A DNA stretch of 64,000 nucleotides from Bathynomus jamesi (lineage: Eukaryota > Arthropoda > Malacostraca > Isopoda > Cirolanidae). The position numbers were made by a program, and so were the translations under genes. Each line of letters starts with the position of its first letter. Positions within the stretch are counted from its first letter, which is position 1. The stretch covers positions 897,501-961,500 of the forward strand of contig JAJOZX010000874.1 in the NCBI GenBank assembly GCA_023014485.1. The letters run 5' to 3'. The notes below the pieces were generated by a model. That model did not search any database. It saw only the letters and a program-made list of their open reading frames with translations, and had not been told where the DNA came from. This document shows, piece by piece, positions 29,371-38,149 of this stretch.

Positions 29371-30996
29371 CTAATGACGACTAAACCGGTGCTTCTTTGA
29401 TGTTTTCTTATGCTGTGCGTTGGGCTGATCTCGTTGCAGACACCAGCAGTAATCCGCCATCATATTTGTATGCCATCTTCCTTGATATCTTCTTTCCATG
29501 GTTTTGATGTCCTGGTGAAATCGTTCCCCTTGCTCCTCACTGACATCTCCGAGATTTTCGGGAAAACGGTCAAGATGCGAAAATAACAAGTGAACTTTCA
29601 GGCTCATGTTGCAGCCTAAGGCGCAAAACTTTTTAAGCATATTTTCCACCAGTCTTTCATAATTTTGGCTTTTGTAGTTTCCCAAGAAGTTTTCAACAAC
29701 ATCTTTGAAACCAAGCCATGCTTCTTTTTCTTTATTGGTCATTGTGTTCAGGAAATGATCGTCTGTCAATAACTTTCTAATCTGAGGACCTATAAAAACA
29801 CCTTCCTTTATTTTCTCGTAGCTAATCTTTGGATATTTTGAATAAATGTACTTGAAACACTCACCTTCTCTATTCAATGCTTTGACATACTGCTTCATGA
29901 AGCCTAACTTAATGTGCAAGGGTGGTAGGAGGATTTTATTTGGTTCAACTAGATGTTCATGTAAAATGTTCTTTGATCCTGGGGTAAGATTCTCCCAAGG
30001 AGGCCAAGTTTTCCTCTTCCAGTGCTGGTCACGTGCTCGACTATCCCATTCGCAGATGAAACATGGCATCTTAGTGTATCCTGATTGCTGCCCAAGTAAC
30101 ATGCAAAGGACTTTGAGATCCCCACACAATATCCATCTGTGATTTTTATACTGAATATTTTCCAGGAGCAGTTTCATGTTATCATAGGTCTCTTTTAAAT
30201 GAGTAGAATGGGCCACTGGGATTGATGCATATTTGTTACCGTTGTGCAGTAACACTCCTTTTAGACTGGTTTTAGAGGAATCTATAAACAACCTCCAGTC
30301 ACTGGTTTGGTATTCGATGCCTAGCTTGCACACTAATCCTGTGATGTCTTTCTCACGATTTCTGTACCAAGTGAAGTATGTGTCGGATGCCAATAAATTG
30401 TTCTCCTGCAATCTAGACCCCAAAAGTTCTGCAGAGTCCTCAGGCAGATTTAAATCCCTGACTAAGTCATTTAGTTCGGCTTGAGTTAATGGTTTAGGAT
30501 CTCGGTCAGCTGTTGGCTGTTCATAAACATCATCATTGTCTGGATTTGGAGCTGAATCAGAATCTGAATTGTATTGATCCAGACTCTCGGGTGGGCGGGG
30601 AATAGGAACTTCTGGACCATGGGGTACCGGCCTTATTGCAGATGGAAGACTTGGGTATTGAAGGCTCTCTTTATTCTTTGCATTATAACCTTTAACATTG
30701 CAAGAACAGAAGTAGCAGTCGTCGGTATGGTTTCTAGGCTCACGCCATACCATAGGGATCCCAAATGGCAAACTTTTCTTTTTACCTTTGCTCCAATTCC
30801 TTAGTGCCGCAACACACGTAAGACAAACCTTGTGTGGAGCCCAACTTTTGTCTTGATCTCCTAATTTAATTCCAAAATAAGCATGATAAGCTCTCTTAAT
30901 GAAGGTCGTTACATTTGTCCTTTGTTTTACAACAACATAATGACCACAAATATAACAAAATATGTCTGGACTATGAGTACATCCTCTAGAAGCCAT
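29371..30996 (-). CDS. Zinc-finger/DDE-like putative transposase, intact (541 aa)
   Basis: One uninterrupted frame, starting MASRGCTHSPDIFCYICGHY. Cys/His pairs at 6/8, 14/17, 58/61 and 94/97 suggest a zinc-binding N-terminal domain. LPFGIPMVWREP and YPSLPSAIRPVPH are shared with the copy at 13872-15683. A 40-residue acidic linker follows. Candidate catalytic residues are D239 (LFIDSSKTSLKGVLLHNGN), D293 (LCGDLKVLCMLLGQQSG, followed by CFIC at 312-315) and E487 or E488 (SEEQGERFHQD). The D...G...CxxC layout recalls the second Asp region of CACTA-type transposases. Termini and 3-bp duplication fit that idea, but I cannot prove the family. The intact frame amid decayed neighbours suggests recent insertion. 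Confidence 0.8.
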   Translation of the reverse strand: MASRGCTHSPDIFCYICGHYVVVKQRTNVTTFIKRAYHAYFGIKLGDQDKSWAPHKVCLTCVAALRNWSKGKKKSLPFGIPMVWREPRNHTDDCYFCSCNVKGYNAKNKESLQYPSLPSAIRPVPHGPEVPIPRPPESLDQYNSDSDSAPNPDNDDVYEQPTADRDPKPLTQAELNDLVRDLNLPEDSAELLGSRLQENNLLASDTYFTWYRNREKDITGLVCKLGIEYQTSDWRLFIDSSKTSLKGVLLHNGNKYASIPVAHSTHLKETYDNMKLLLENIQYKNHRWILCGDLKVLCMLLGQQSGYTKMPCFICEWDSRARDQHWKRKTWPPWENLTPGSKNILHEHLVEPNKILLPPLHIKLGFMKQYVKALNREGECFKYIYSKYPKISYEKIKEGVFIGPQIRKLLTDDHFLNTMTNKEKEAWLGFKDVVENFLGNYKSQNYERLVENMLKKFCALGCNMSLKVHLLFSHLDRFPENLGDVSEEQGERFHQDIKTMERRYQGRWHTNMMADYCWCLQRDQPNAQHKKTSKKHRFSRH

Positions 30997-31642
30997 TATT
31001 AAAATTTTAAAGACGTAATGTTAGAATTATCTATCTGAAAAATATGAAAAAACGAAATTAATTAAAGATAAAAAAGGTAAAAAATTACAAAACGCCCCAA
31101 AATTGTTTTGCTAATAACTTTAAAACTGTGGGTGATAGAAAAAAACTGGTAGCATTTTTTAATTCAGCGCAGGGAACTGCTTCAGAATCACAACTCAAAA
31201 TAAAGAAATCGATTTTCATGCAGACCGGTGTAATTAATACTTTACATGAAATATGCATGACTGGGCCTTATAAGCTACTTTATAAGCGAATTTAATTGTA
31301 AATTACATAATTTATTAGAGGTAATATCCGCATAACATCCGCAGTCAGAAGTGCGGATGCGAATGCGGATGTTAAAAATGATGCGGATGCGGATATCCCG
31401 TCCACCACTAATATATATATAAAACATCTTTTCTATAAGAGTTATTATCATTGTCTTGTACAAATACAGGAATAAATGTGGTTCAAATGTTCACACAAAC
31501 TTCTTTATCAATTTTATCAATATGAGAGTGAATTTTCTTTAGCTGAATGTAGAATACAAAGCGGAAATAAACAAAAATGAATTCCAACTTTATCTCTCCA
31601 ATTCTTCCAATATTATTTGATACTTTGGGGTGATAAGTGTTC

Positions 31643-31735
31643 CTATAACGATATATAATATACTGTATATATTTCTATATACAGTAATATATATATATAT
31701 ATATAATATATATATATATATAACTTTCCTTTCAA
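31643..31735. repeat. (AT)n microsatellite at the 3' side of a LINE
   Basis: About 90 bp of AT-rich simple repeat directly after the LINE coding end. Confidence 0.8.
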
Positions 31736-32268
31736 CCTTTCAAATGTTCTCCACCTCACATAGCCAGGTACGCCCGGCTCATCGGGGATTGTTCTGAGCA
31801 AGGCGTCTAGTCTTCTTTTGAAGATGTCCACAGCGACACCACTCGTGTTCCATAGATCTTTGGGCAGCTGATTAAAGTCTTTTAAGGATGTTCCCTGTCT
31901 GGCCTTTAATTTCGGAACACGAACCAGTCTTCCTTTTCTACTGTCCACTGTTGTTTGGGGAGTTACAGGGTTCAGAGTAAAATTAGGGACTAATGTCTAT
32001 GACTAACGTAAATAATGGTGTATCTCTCTCTTCTCCTTTCCAGTGAATATAAGTTTAATTCGTGTAACCTTTCCCAGTAATTTAGTTCTTTGCACCCATT
32101 GATCTTGGCTGTGAAACGACTCTGAATCCCTTCTAGCTGTCTAATGTCTTCTTTTTTATATGGGCATGTTAGGATCGAGCAGTATTCCAATTTGGGTATG
32201 ATCAGTTTTTTCAGTAGAGGAATCATTATATTCCTATCCCTTCGTTTAAATGTTCTCAGTATCTGCAC
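31736..32268 (-). pseudogene. LINE C-terminal region
   Basis: The frame 32268-31990 (MQILRTFKRRDRNIMIPLLK, KLEYCSILTCPYKKEDIRQL, INGCKELNYWERL) is the thumb/C-terminal part downstream of the polymerase. The frame 31948-31736 (RLVRVPKLKARQGTSLKDFN, FKRRLDALLRTIPDEPGVPG) is the conserved tail. One frame break lies between them. Confidence 0.85.
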
Positions 32269-32549
32269 AATTATCCTCTTTTCTCGGTTTACTGCAATCT
32301 TATTTTCTGTTTAAAACTTCGCATCATCAGTCATTACAACCCCTAAATCTTTTGCTTTAGAATTTCTCTGAATTTCCTATCCATTTGGGGTGTAATAATC
32401 CATGGATTTTAGGTCTTCTCTTTTTCTGTACCGTAACAGCTGAAATTTCTGTGTTAAACTTCATATTGTTGTCTTCCGTCCACTTGTAGATTCTGTTCAT
32501 GTCTGTTTGTAGAGATCCTATATCTTCTGGGTTTCTTATTTTTTCCTTC

Positions 32550-33628
32550 TGATCTTTGTGTCATCGGCAAAAGGATGTTACTGCGCTGTCTCTGGTAACG
32601 TCCTCATCCATGTCAATTAGCATGATTATGAAGAGTAGTGGAGCTATTACTGTTCCTCTGATTCTGATGAAGATACTCCTTGTACTGTAACGACTTGCCG
32701 CCGCTCACTAAGGAAATTATATATCCATTTCCCTACTCTTCCTTTTATTCCCATATATTTCAGTTTATGTATTATGATTCCATGGTCACACCTGTCGAAC
32801 GCTTTGTCAAAGTCTGTGTACATTACATCATAGGTTTCATTACTTTCCATTGCATCAATAATGTTGTTGTAGTGTTCCATTAGTTGTGATAGGCATGATC
32901 AGCCAGATCGAAACCCATGTTGGTTATCATTTAATTTTTTTCTGATTTTCCGAAAGGTCATAGATTTTCTGTCTCACTATTTTTTCAAATATTTTAGTGA
33001 AATGATATGTAAGCGATACTGGCCTATAGTTTTTGGCTTTGGATCGATCTCCTTTATATATTGGGACTATGTTCGCGCTCTTCAGGATGCCCTGTATTTC
33101 TCCCGAGTCTAGTGATCGTCTCCATATCCAATATAGGGGCTCAGCGATTGCATTCTTGTAGCTTTTGGTCAGTGTGGCATTCCATTTGTCCGGTCCTGCC
33201 GCTGAGTGTGCTTTTAGTTTCCCTATAGCTAGTGTAATATCATTTGTCGTAAAGTCGAAGTCCGTTATACTTTCTCCTTGTAGTTCTTCTTCAATGAACG
33301 CGTTTCTATCACATATCAGTTTGTCAGTTTTTTGGATACTGAAAGATGATTCGTACTGAGCTCTTAATATTTTAAATACTTCTGTTAGATCATCAGATAA
33401 AGCATTGTCTTCGTTTTTGAAAGATCCGATAGTCGTATGGTTTTTCGACTTTTTTTTTGCAAAATTATAGAAGTACTTTGAGTTAACCTTTATCGCTTCT
33501 ATACCGTCGTCGTCTTCTTTTTCTGTTTGCTTCTTAATTAGTGCCTGTATGACGTAATAGATACTCTCCAGTTTATCATTTAATATTTTTCTGATGTTAT
33601 CTTTACAGTTACTTAATTTTTCAGTCAC
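32550..33628 (-). pseudogene. LINE reverse transcriptase
   Basis: The first frame (33628-32927) includes AIGKLKAHSAAGPDKWNATL, KSANIVPIYKGDRSKAKNYR and PVSLTYHFTKIFEKIV. After a frame change (about 32.93 kb), 32880-32647 has VMYTDFDKAFDRCDHGII (motif A Asp) and WIYNFLSERRQVVTVQG. Next come GTVIAPLLFIIMLIDMD and a damaged [FADD] box near 32.57 kb, where a deletion gives SFCR-stop. Not active. Confidence 0.88.
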
Positions 33629-34036
33629 TCTTTCTCTTTCGGAACAATGGCCTTTTGTCTCTCGAACCTGCTTCTCTTTCCTCTTTGTTGTAGTTTTTGG
33701 ACATGTCTTTCCCCAATTTCCAGCGTTTTCTCCTCTAACGTCATTAGCATCTCTTCCGTTGCTTGGCCTAGAAAATGGTTTTCCAATCTATTATTTCTAT
33801 GCTGGATGCAACATCTTCCCAGTTTATAGCTTTGGAGTGAAAATTAAAATTTTGAATTTGCTTCTTTCTGTTGTTCGTGTTCTTTCCTTTCCTGTTGCTT
33901 TTATATTGGTTGTTATTTCAATAATGTTGTGATCCGATATTATAGTTGGGGATATTTCTACAGTATCAATTAGGTTGCTGTTGTTTGTGAAAATCAAATC
34001 TAGGTAGTTGTTTTTTCTTGTGTTTTCTGTTATTTC

Positions 34037-34610
34037 TTATGTTAACATAAATTCATCAGCTTGAGGTAGTAGCATTTTTACCTGCTCCTGGTCTTCCCGA
34101 GTGCCCACCTTGTCCTGGTGCATACATATATATTTTCCTATACTTTTATATTTTATGAATGGAAAATTAAAATCACCACAGAGAAAAATATTTTGGGTTG
34201 GAGAGTGTAACTCTGTAATGGAATCTGAAAATTTTGAGGTTGGTGTGTTTCGGGGTCTGTACATTACAATTAGTACCATATCTAATTTTTCAACTTTTGC
34301 TGCTACACATTCTATGTAGTTGTTTGAGGTACTTATAGTCATTTCTGCCATATACCTTTCGCGTGTGTAAATAGCACATCCTCCTTTACGTCTCATTATT
34401 CTGTTGGCTCGGAGGATGTTACAGTTGTCAATTTGTATTTCTTTTTTGTCATTACAGAACTCACAGTTTTCACAGTTCGCCTGGCAGTCCTTTAGATGGG
34501 TTTCCATGAGGCATGCAAAATCTGATCCGGTTTCTTGCACGAGTCCTTTCAGGTATAAAATTTTGTCCGGGAATGGTTTGGTTTAAGGCCCTGAATGTTG
34601 TCTACGATAA
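34037..34610 (-). pseudogene. LINE endonuclease domain
   Basis: Nicks target DNA for target-primed reverse transcription. Motifs in order: DNIQGLKP, FACLMETHLKD (the ETHL box with catalytic Glu), RRKGGCAIYTRE, VMYRPRNTP and FLCGDFNFPFI (GDFN box). The open frame 34540-34037 begins inside the domain and runs past GDFN; the start lies one frame over. The final SDHN-type box is lost to a frame change before 34.0 kb. Confidence 0.85.
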
Positions 34611-35027
34611 TTTTTATTATTTCTCCTTTCGTTTTTACATACTTGTGTTTCCGATTCATTTTCCAATGGTGGTGCCGGTTTCGTTGCCTTGTGGTCCTCC
34701 GAGAATTTTCCTCTCTGTATCTGTTTCGATAACCGTTGTCCCGATATCGCATGTAATATCTTTCTGTATGCCTTCTGTATGACTCGGATCCCTGTATTTG
34801 TCAATTGGTTTTGTATTTCTTGGATAATATTCAATAGTTGAATTGTGTGGGCGACATCTAATGGCATACTTTTCCGTATTTGCACCTCCCATATCTTGCA
34901 TAGGTTTTGCAGAGAGTAAGATGGTGGAACTTGCACTTTTTTTCAAATTTTCAATATCCACCTGTGTTATATGTATTACATAATGTGGGATGTGCATCGA
35001 TGCATTACCCAGTATATTGCACACCAA
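34590..35027 (-). pseudogene. LINE N-terminal region with CCCH-like zinc knuckle
   Basis: Around 34.86-34.92 kb one frame reads CKTYARYGRCKYGKVC, followed within a few codons by His and Pro: a CCCH finger likely to bind RNA. It is split over three overlapping frames (35027-34656, 34936-34583, 34752-34549). The region joins endonuclease sequence starting at IIVDNIQGLKPNHSR. Confidence 0.55.
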
Positions 35028-35039
35028 TTACAATATATA

Positions 35040-35057
35040 TATATATATATATAATAT

Positions 35058-35090
<33 letters not shown>
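35040..35090. repeat. (AT)n microsatellite
   Basis: About 50 bp of AT with three small interruptions. Confidence 0.85.
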
Positions 35091-35128
35091 GGGATGAATT
35101 TTACAATTAAACACGTGAAATGAATGAA

Positions 35129-35266
35129 TGATGCAAACCCACAAGGAAAAAGAAAAATGATTCCAAGGGCTTTCGTGTATTCAGAAGTACACGTCGTCAG
35201 GGTGTACTTCTGAATACACGAAAGGCCTTGAAATCATTTTTTCATTTTCCTTGTGGGTTTGCATCA
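35129..35266. repeat. 138-bp palindrome with hammerhead-type core
   Basis: Arms TGATGCAAACCCACAAGG... and its complement flank a 9-base centre GTCGTCAGG. On the minus strand (35200 to 35171) the order is CTGACGA, a CGTGTA/TACACG stem closing CTTCTGAA, then GAAA: the core boxes of a hammerhead ribozyme with a well-paired stem II. The opposite strand lacks the CTGACGA box. Confidence 0.65.
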
Positions 35267-35269
35267 TAT

Positions 35270-35387
<118 letters not shown>

Positions 35388-35397
35388 ATATATATGC

Positions 35398-36742
35398 TAA
35401 GGCATTCAATATATTTTGCCCCACCCTTTTTTCTTAGCTAACTAAAGGCCATGTGGCTGAAATGTCTTTTGGACCGTAAGTTTGAACTTTCTGCGCTTCA
35501 CATAACCGGATCTTTCCAGTTTGAACCTCCCCTCTTTGTATAAAACCACTTTTAAACGCCCGTGTAGAAAACCGATGGTTAGCGCAGTTTCGAAAATGGC
35601 GTCTGACAGTGATGTGCGTTGTAAACAGAGAGCTGTTATCGAGTTCTTAACTGCAGAGAAGGAAATAGTTGGAAATATTCACAAACGTCTAGAAAACGTT
35701 TACGGAGATGCTGTTGTTGATCGAAGCACAGTTGGACGCTGGTCTAAACGTGTGAGATCATCGGAGAGAGGGAGAGCCAGCCTCGATGATGAGCCACGCA
35801 ACGGTCGCCCGGTATCGGCTGTGACATCTCACACTGTGCAACATGCTAACAGCATCATTCAATCAAATCGGCGCTCACATACAAGAAGCTAATTCACTGA
35901 ATTCGTGAAGGAAGTGTGAATACGATAGTTCAGCTACTGGGATACTCAAAAGTGTGTTCACGGTTTGTTCCTCGCCATCTGACTGAAGATCACAAAGCCC
36001 AAAGAAAAGAAATTGCTTCTGAGTCGTTGGTTCGATACGAGACAGAAGGGAATGACTTCCTTTCACGAATTGTGACTGAGGATGAGACTTGGGTACACCA
36101 CTTTGAGCCTGAAACAAAACGTCAATCCATGGAGTGGCATCACGCAGACTCCCCACGCAAGAAAAAATTCAAAATTGCTCCCTCTGCAGGAAAGGTTATG
36201 GCCACCATCTTCTGGAACATGAAGAAGGAACAAACAATCAACTCAGAGGCATATATTGCCACCCCACAGACACTCCAAAGACGTATAAAGCGAGTTCGAC
36301 CGGAGAGAAACTGGAAGACGTCCTTCTTTTGCACGATAACGTAAGACCACACAACAGTTTCCAAACAAGAGAGGCCATCACAAAAATATGCTTAACTGTT
36401 TTACCCCACCCTCCATACAGCCCGGATCTGGCACCTTCAGACTTCCATTTGTTTGGGCCAATGAAGGATGCTATTCATGGAAGAAAGTTTCAGAGTGACG
36501 ATAAAGTTGTTGAGGAGGTTAAGAGGTAGCTCCAGCGAAACCCAGCGGACTTTTACCAGCGAGGAATAAAGGCCGTTGTTTCGAGGTGGAGGAAAGCCGT
36601 AGAAAAGGATGGAGACTATGTGGAAAAATAAAAACTTGTAAAAAAGGTATGTAACTACTTGAGTACAAAATTTCTGAAACTGCCAAGGAAACGTGGGGGG
36701 AAAAAAAAAAGCTGGGACAAAATATATTGAGTGGCCCTCGTA
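35398..36742 (+). mobile_element. mariner element (DD34D), decayed
   Basis: The right terminus reversed (GAGGGCCACTCAATATATTT, then TGTCCCAGCTTTTTT) pairs with the left AAGGCATTCAATATATTTTG, then CCCCACCCTTTTTT: imperfect inverted repeats of about 30 bp. Length of about 1.34 kb is full size for mariner. The boundaries are approximate to a few bases. Confidence 0.85.
35578..36630 (+). pseudogene. mariner transposase, frameshifted
   Basis: N-terminal helix-turn-helix part: RAVIEFLTAEKEIVGNIHKR, then VYGDAVVDRSTVGRWSKRV and LDDEPRNGRP. A stop near 35890 and a frame change lead to RIVTEDETWVHHFEPETKRQ (first catalytic Asp) and WHHADSPRKKKFK. A third frame has LLLHDNVRPHNS (second Asp) and PYSPDLAPSDFHLFGPMKDA. 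Between the second Asp and the Asp of APSD I count 34 residues, the classic mariner DD34D. The catalytic residues survive, but at least two frame breaks make it inactive. Confidence 0.9.
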
Positions 36743-36987
36743 TATATGTTAGGGTGCTCCAAGATAGTATGGTAAAACTTCAAACTTTAAAATGTCAATC
36801 TCCTTAAGGCTGCTTTTGTTACACTGTGCAATAGTAACACTCATACAAAATTTTGAGCAAATTGGAGCAGATTTGGAGCTCACTACAAAGTGAACTGTTT
36901 TCATACTAGAATTATATTGGTTTCGGTAATTCCTTGTGTATGTGTGTAAGTATGTGTGCATATGTGCGAATATGTATGTATGTGTGT

Positions 36988-36989
<2 letters not shown>

Positions 36990-37038
<49 letters not shown>
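36990..37038. repeat. (AT)n microsatellite
   Basis: Pure AT run of about 48 bp. Confidence 0.9.
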
Positions 37039-37041
<3 letters not shown>

Positions 37042-38140
37042 GAATATGTATGATAGAGCAAAAGAGGGATTGCCAAAAACCATCAATTCTCTTGAAGTAT
37101 GGCAGAGGAGCCATTTACGTCCAATGCTTCATGTGCTCGACCAAACATTTGGAAGTTTATTTCAATATTCAACGCGAACAATCACTGCAACAAATTCATA
37201 TTATTCAGAGAGCAGCAGGTCATGCTACACAACCCAGAAAAAAAAATATTAAGACTCTGCAGCCAGGCTTTTGACGGTGATCCGAGGGTATGAAAATAGA
37301 GAGATTTTAGATTATTTGCGCGGTATTGCATATAACCTAAGTTTTTCATTTTTTTACATTTTAGTCTAACAAATGGTCAAAATTATCTCTCCCACTGTGA
37401 CACTGACTTTAAATTGACTTTAAATTGTCCGCGGGGGATATTGTCCTCGGGGGATATTGTCCTCAGGGGACGTTGTCCGCGGGAGATATTGTCCGCGGGG
37501 GTATATTGTCCTAGAGGCGTACAAATCCGCACATACATTAATTCATCTTGGGTTGAGTGACCTTGAGTCGAGCACTGACTTGATTCATCCTGAGTTTGCA
37601 GATTTTGACAAGCAAAGGCTGGAAATGTGAGGCCCCTTAATGCAGTGTGTAGTAGGCAACTGTATGATGTGGGTGAAACATTGATTTCGTCATAAAGCAG
37701 AAATAAACTTTGTATATTTTTGGTAAGTAAAAATCTCATTAAATATGTAATATGTATATATAAATGTTGACTATGCATATTATGAATTATTTCAGAATAT
37801 TTAGGAGCTACAAAGCTGTTACATGCATATATATTGAAATGTATATAAACTATAAATTAGTGTATATATTAAATATTCTTTGCAAATAATTACATATGTA
37901 TAAAATATATGCAGCATTTCCACATATAATATAGTCTTATTATGTACATTATACAATAAATATACCTACATATGAATGAACGGAGCCGCGTTTAAAATAT
38001 GCGATTTTAGATGAGGTTCTTTTCTTTTCATTTACATACCTCATTGTAGGAAAGAGACTGATAAATTATAAATTATTTATTATATAGTTATAAATGTAAG
38101 TTATTAAAATATTGATTTGTTTTCTGTTTGCTACAGTCAC
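37039..38140. other. Non-coding region containing a GATATTGTCCGCGGGGG minisatellite
   Basis: At 37427-37513 about five units of 17-18 bp (GGGGGATATTGTCC(G/T)CG) lie in tandem with single-base differences. The rest is AT-rich with no recognised gene. Confidence 0.75.
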
Positions 38141-38149
38141 CTATCCTAT

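Larger units (their letters stand above)
28812..31230 (-). mobile_element. DNA transposon, putative CMC-like family, copy 2
   Basis: Ends are CACCAGTACACATTTG (left) and, reversed, CACCGGTCTGCATGAAAA (right). TAA occurs directly before (28809-28811) and after (31231-31233). The empty site is preserved in the opposite arm of the host element: ATTAATAATTAATAC there becomes ATTAATAA-element-TAATTAATAC here, a clean 3-bp duplication. A subterminal block (TTTTTTAATTCAGCGC) resembles one in copy 1 (TTTTTTGAATCAGCGC). The element encodes one intact 541-residue protein and carries a MITE at 28938-29174. Confidence 0.85.
27657..31410. mobile_element. hAT-like element with ~210-bp terminal inverted repeats, heavily nested
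   Basis: The left end begins TAGTGGTGGACCGGATATCC and the right end is its reverse complement with minor changes (...CCACTA at 31410). The arms continue inward through GCGGATGTTATGCGGATATT, GGCCCAGTCATGCA and a block read TTTGTTTGTTCATTAAT on the right arm. The right arm is itself interrupted by a mariner MITE (28557-28790) and the CMC-like element (28812-31230). Flanks are ATATATAT on both sides, compatible with 8-bp hAT duplication but set in (AT)n. The loop (27868-28537) holds two tRNA-type SINE segments, (AT)n/(GA)n, and another TAGTGGTGGACCGGAT end at 28250. Confidence 0.75.
31736..35027 (-). mobile_element. Non-LTR retrotransposon (LINE), full-length-like but decayed
   Basis: Reading leftward: a CCCH-type zinc knuckle and linker (about 34.6-35.0 kb), apurinic-type endonuclease (34.6-34.0 kb), reverse transcriptase (33.6-32.5 kb) and C-terminal region (32.3-31.7 kb). 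This places it in the CR1/Jockey-type supergroup, distinct from the CR1 at 56-64 kb. Several frameshifts. A second truncated member is at 26527-26763 and a scrap at 7111-7212. Confidence 0.85.

Noticed and set aside
29846..30804. Plus-strand frames of 76-98 codons
   Set aside because: Shadows of the intact minus-strand transposase gene.
33594..33932. 112-codon Phe/Leu-rich plus-strand frame
   Set aside because: Antisense of the decayed LINE; no motif.
36746..36900. Start of another transposon (TAGGGTGCTCCAAGATAG)
   Set aside because: No matching right terminus found nearby.
37427..37513. CRISPR-like evenly spaced repeats
   Set aside because: Units are contiguous with no unique spacers and the DNA is eukaryotic.
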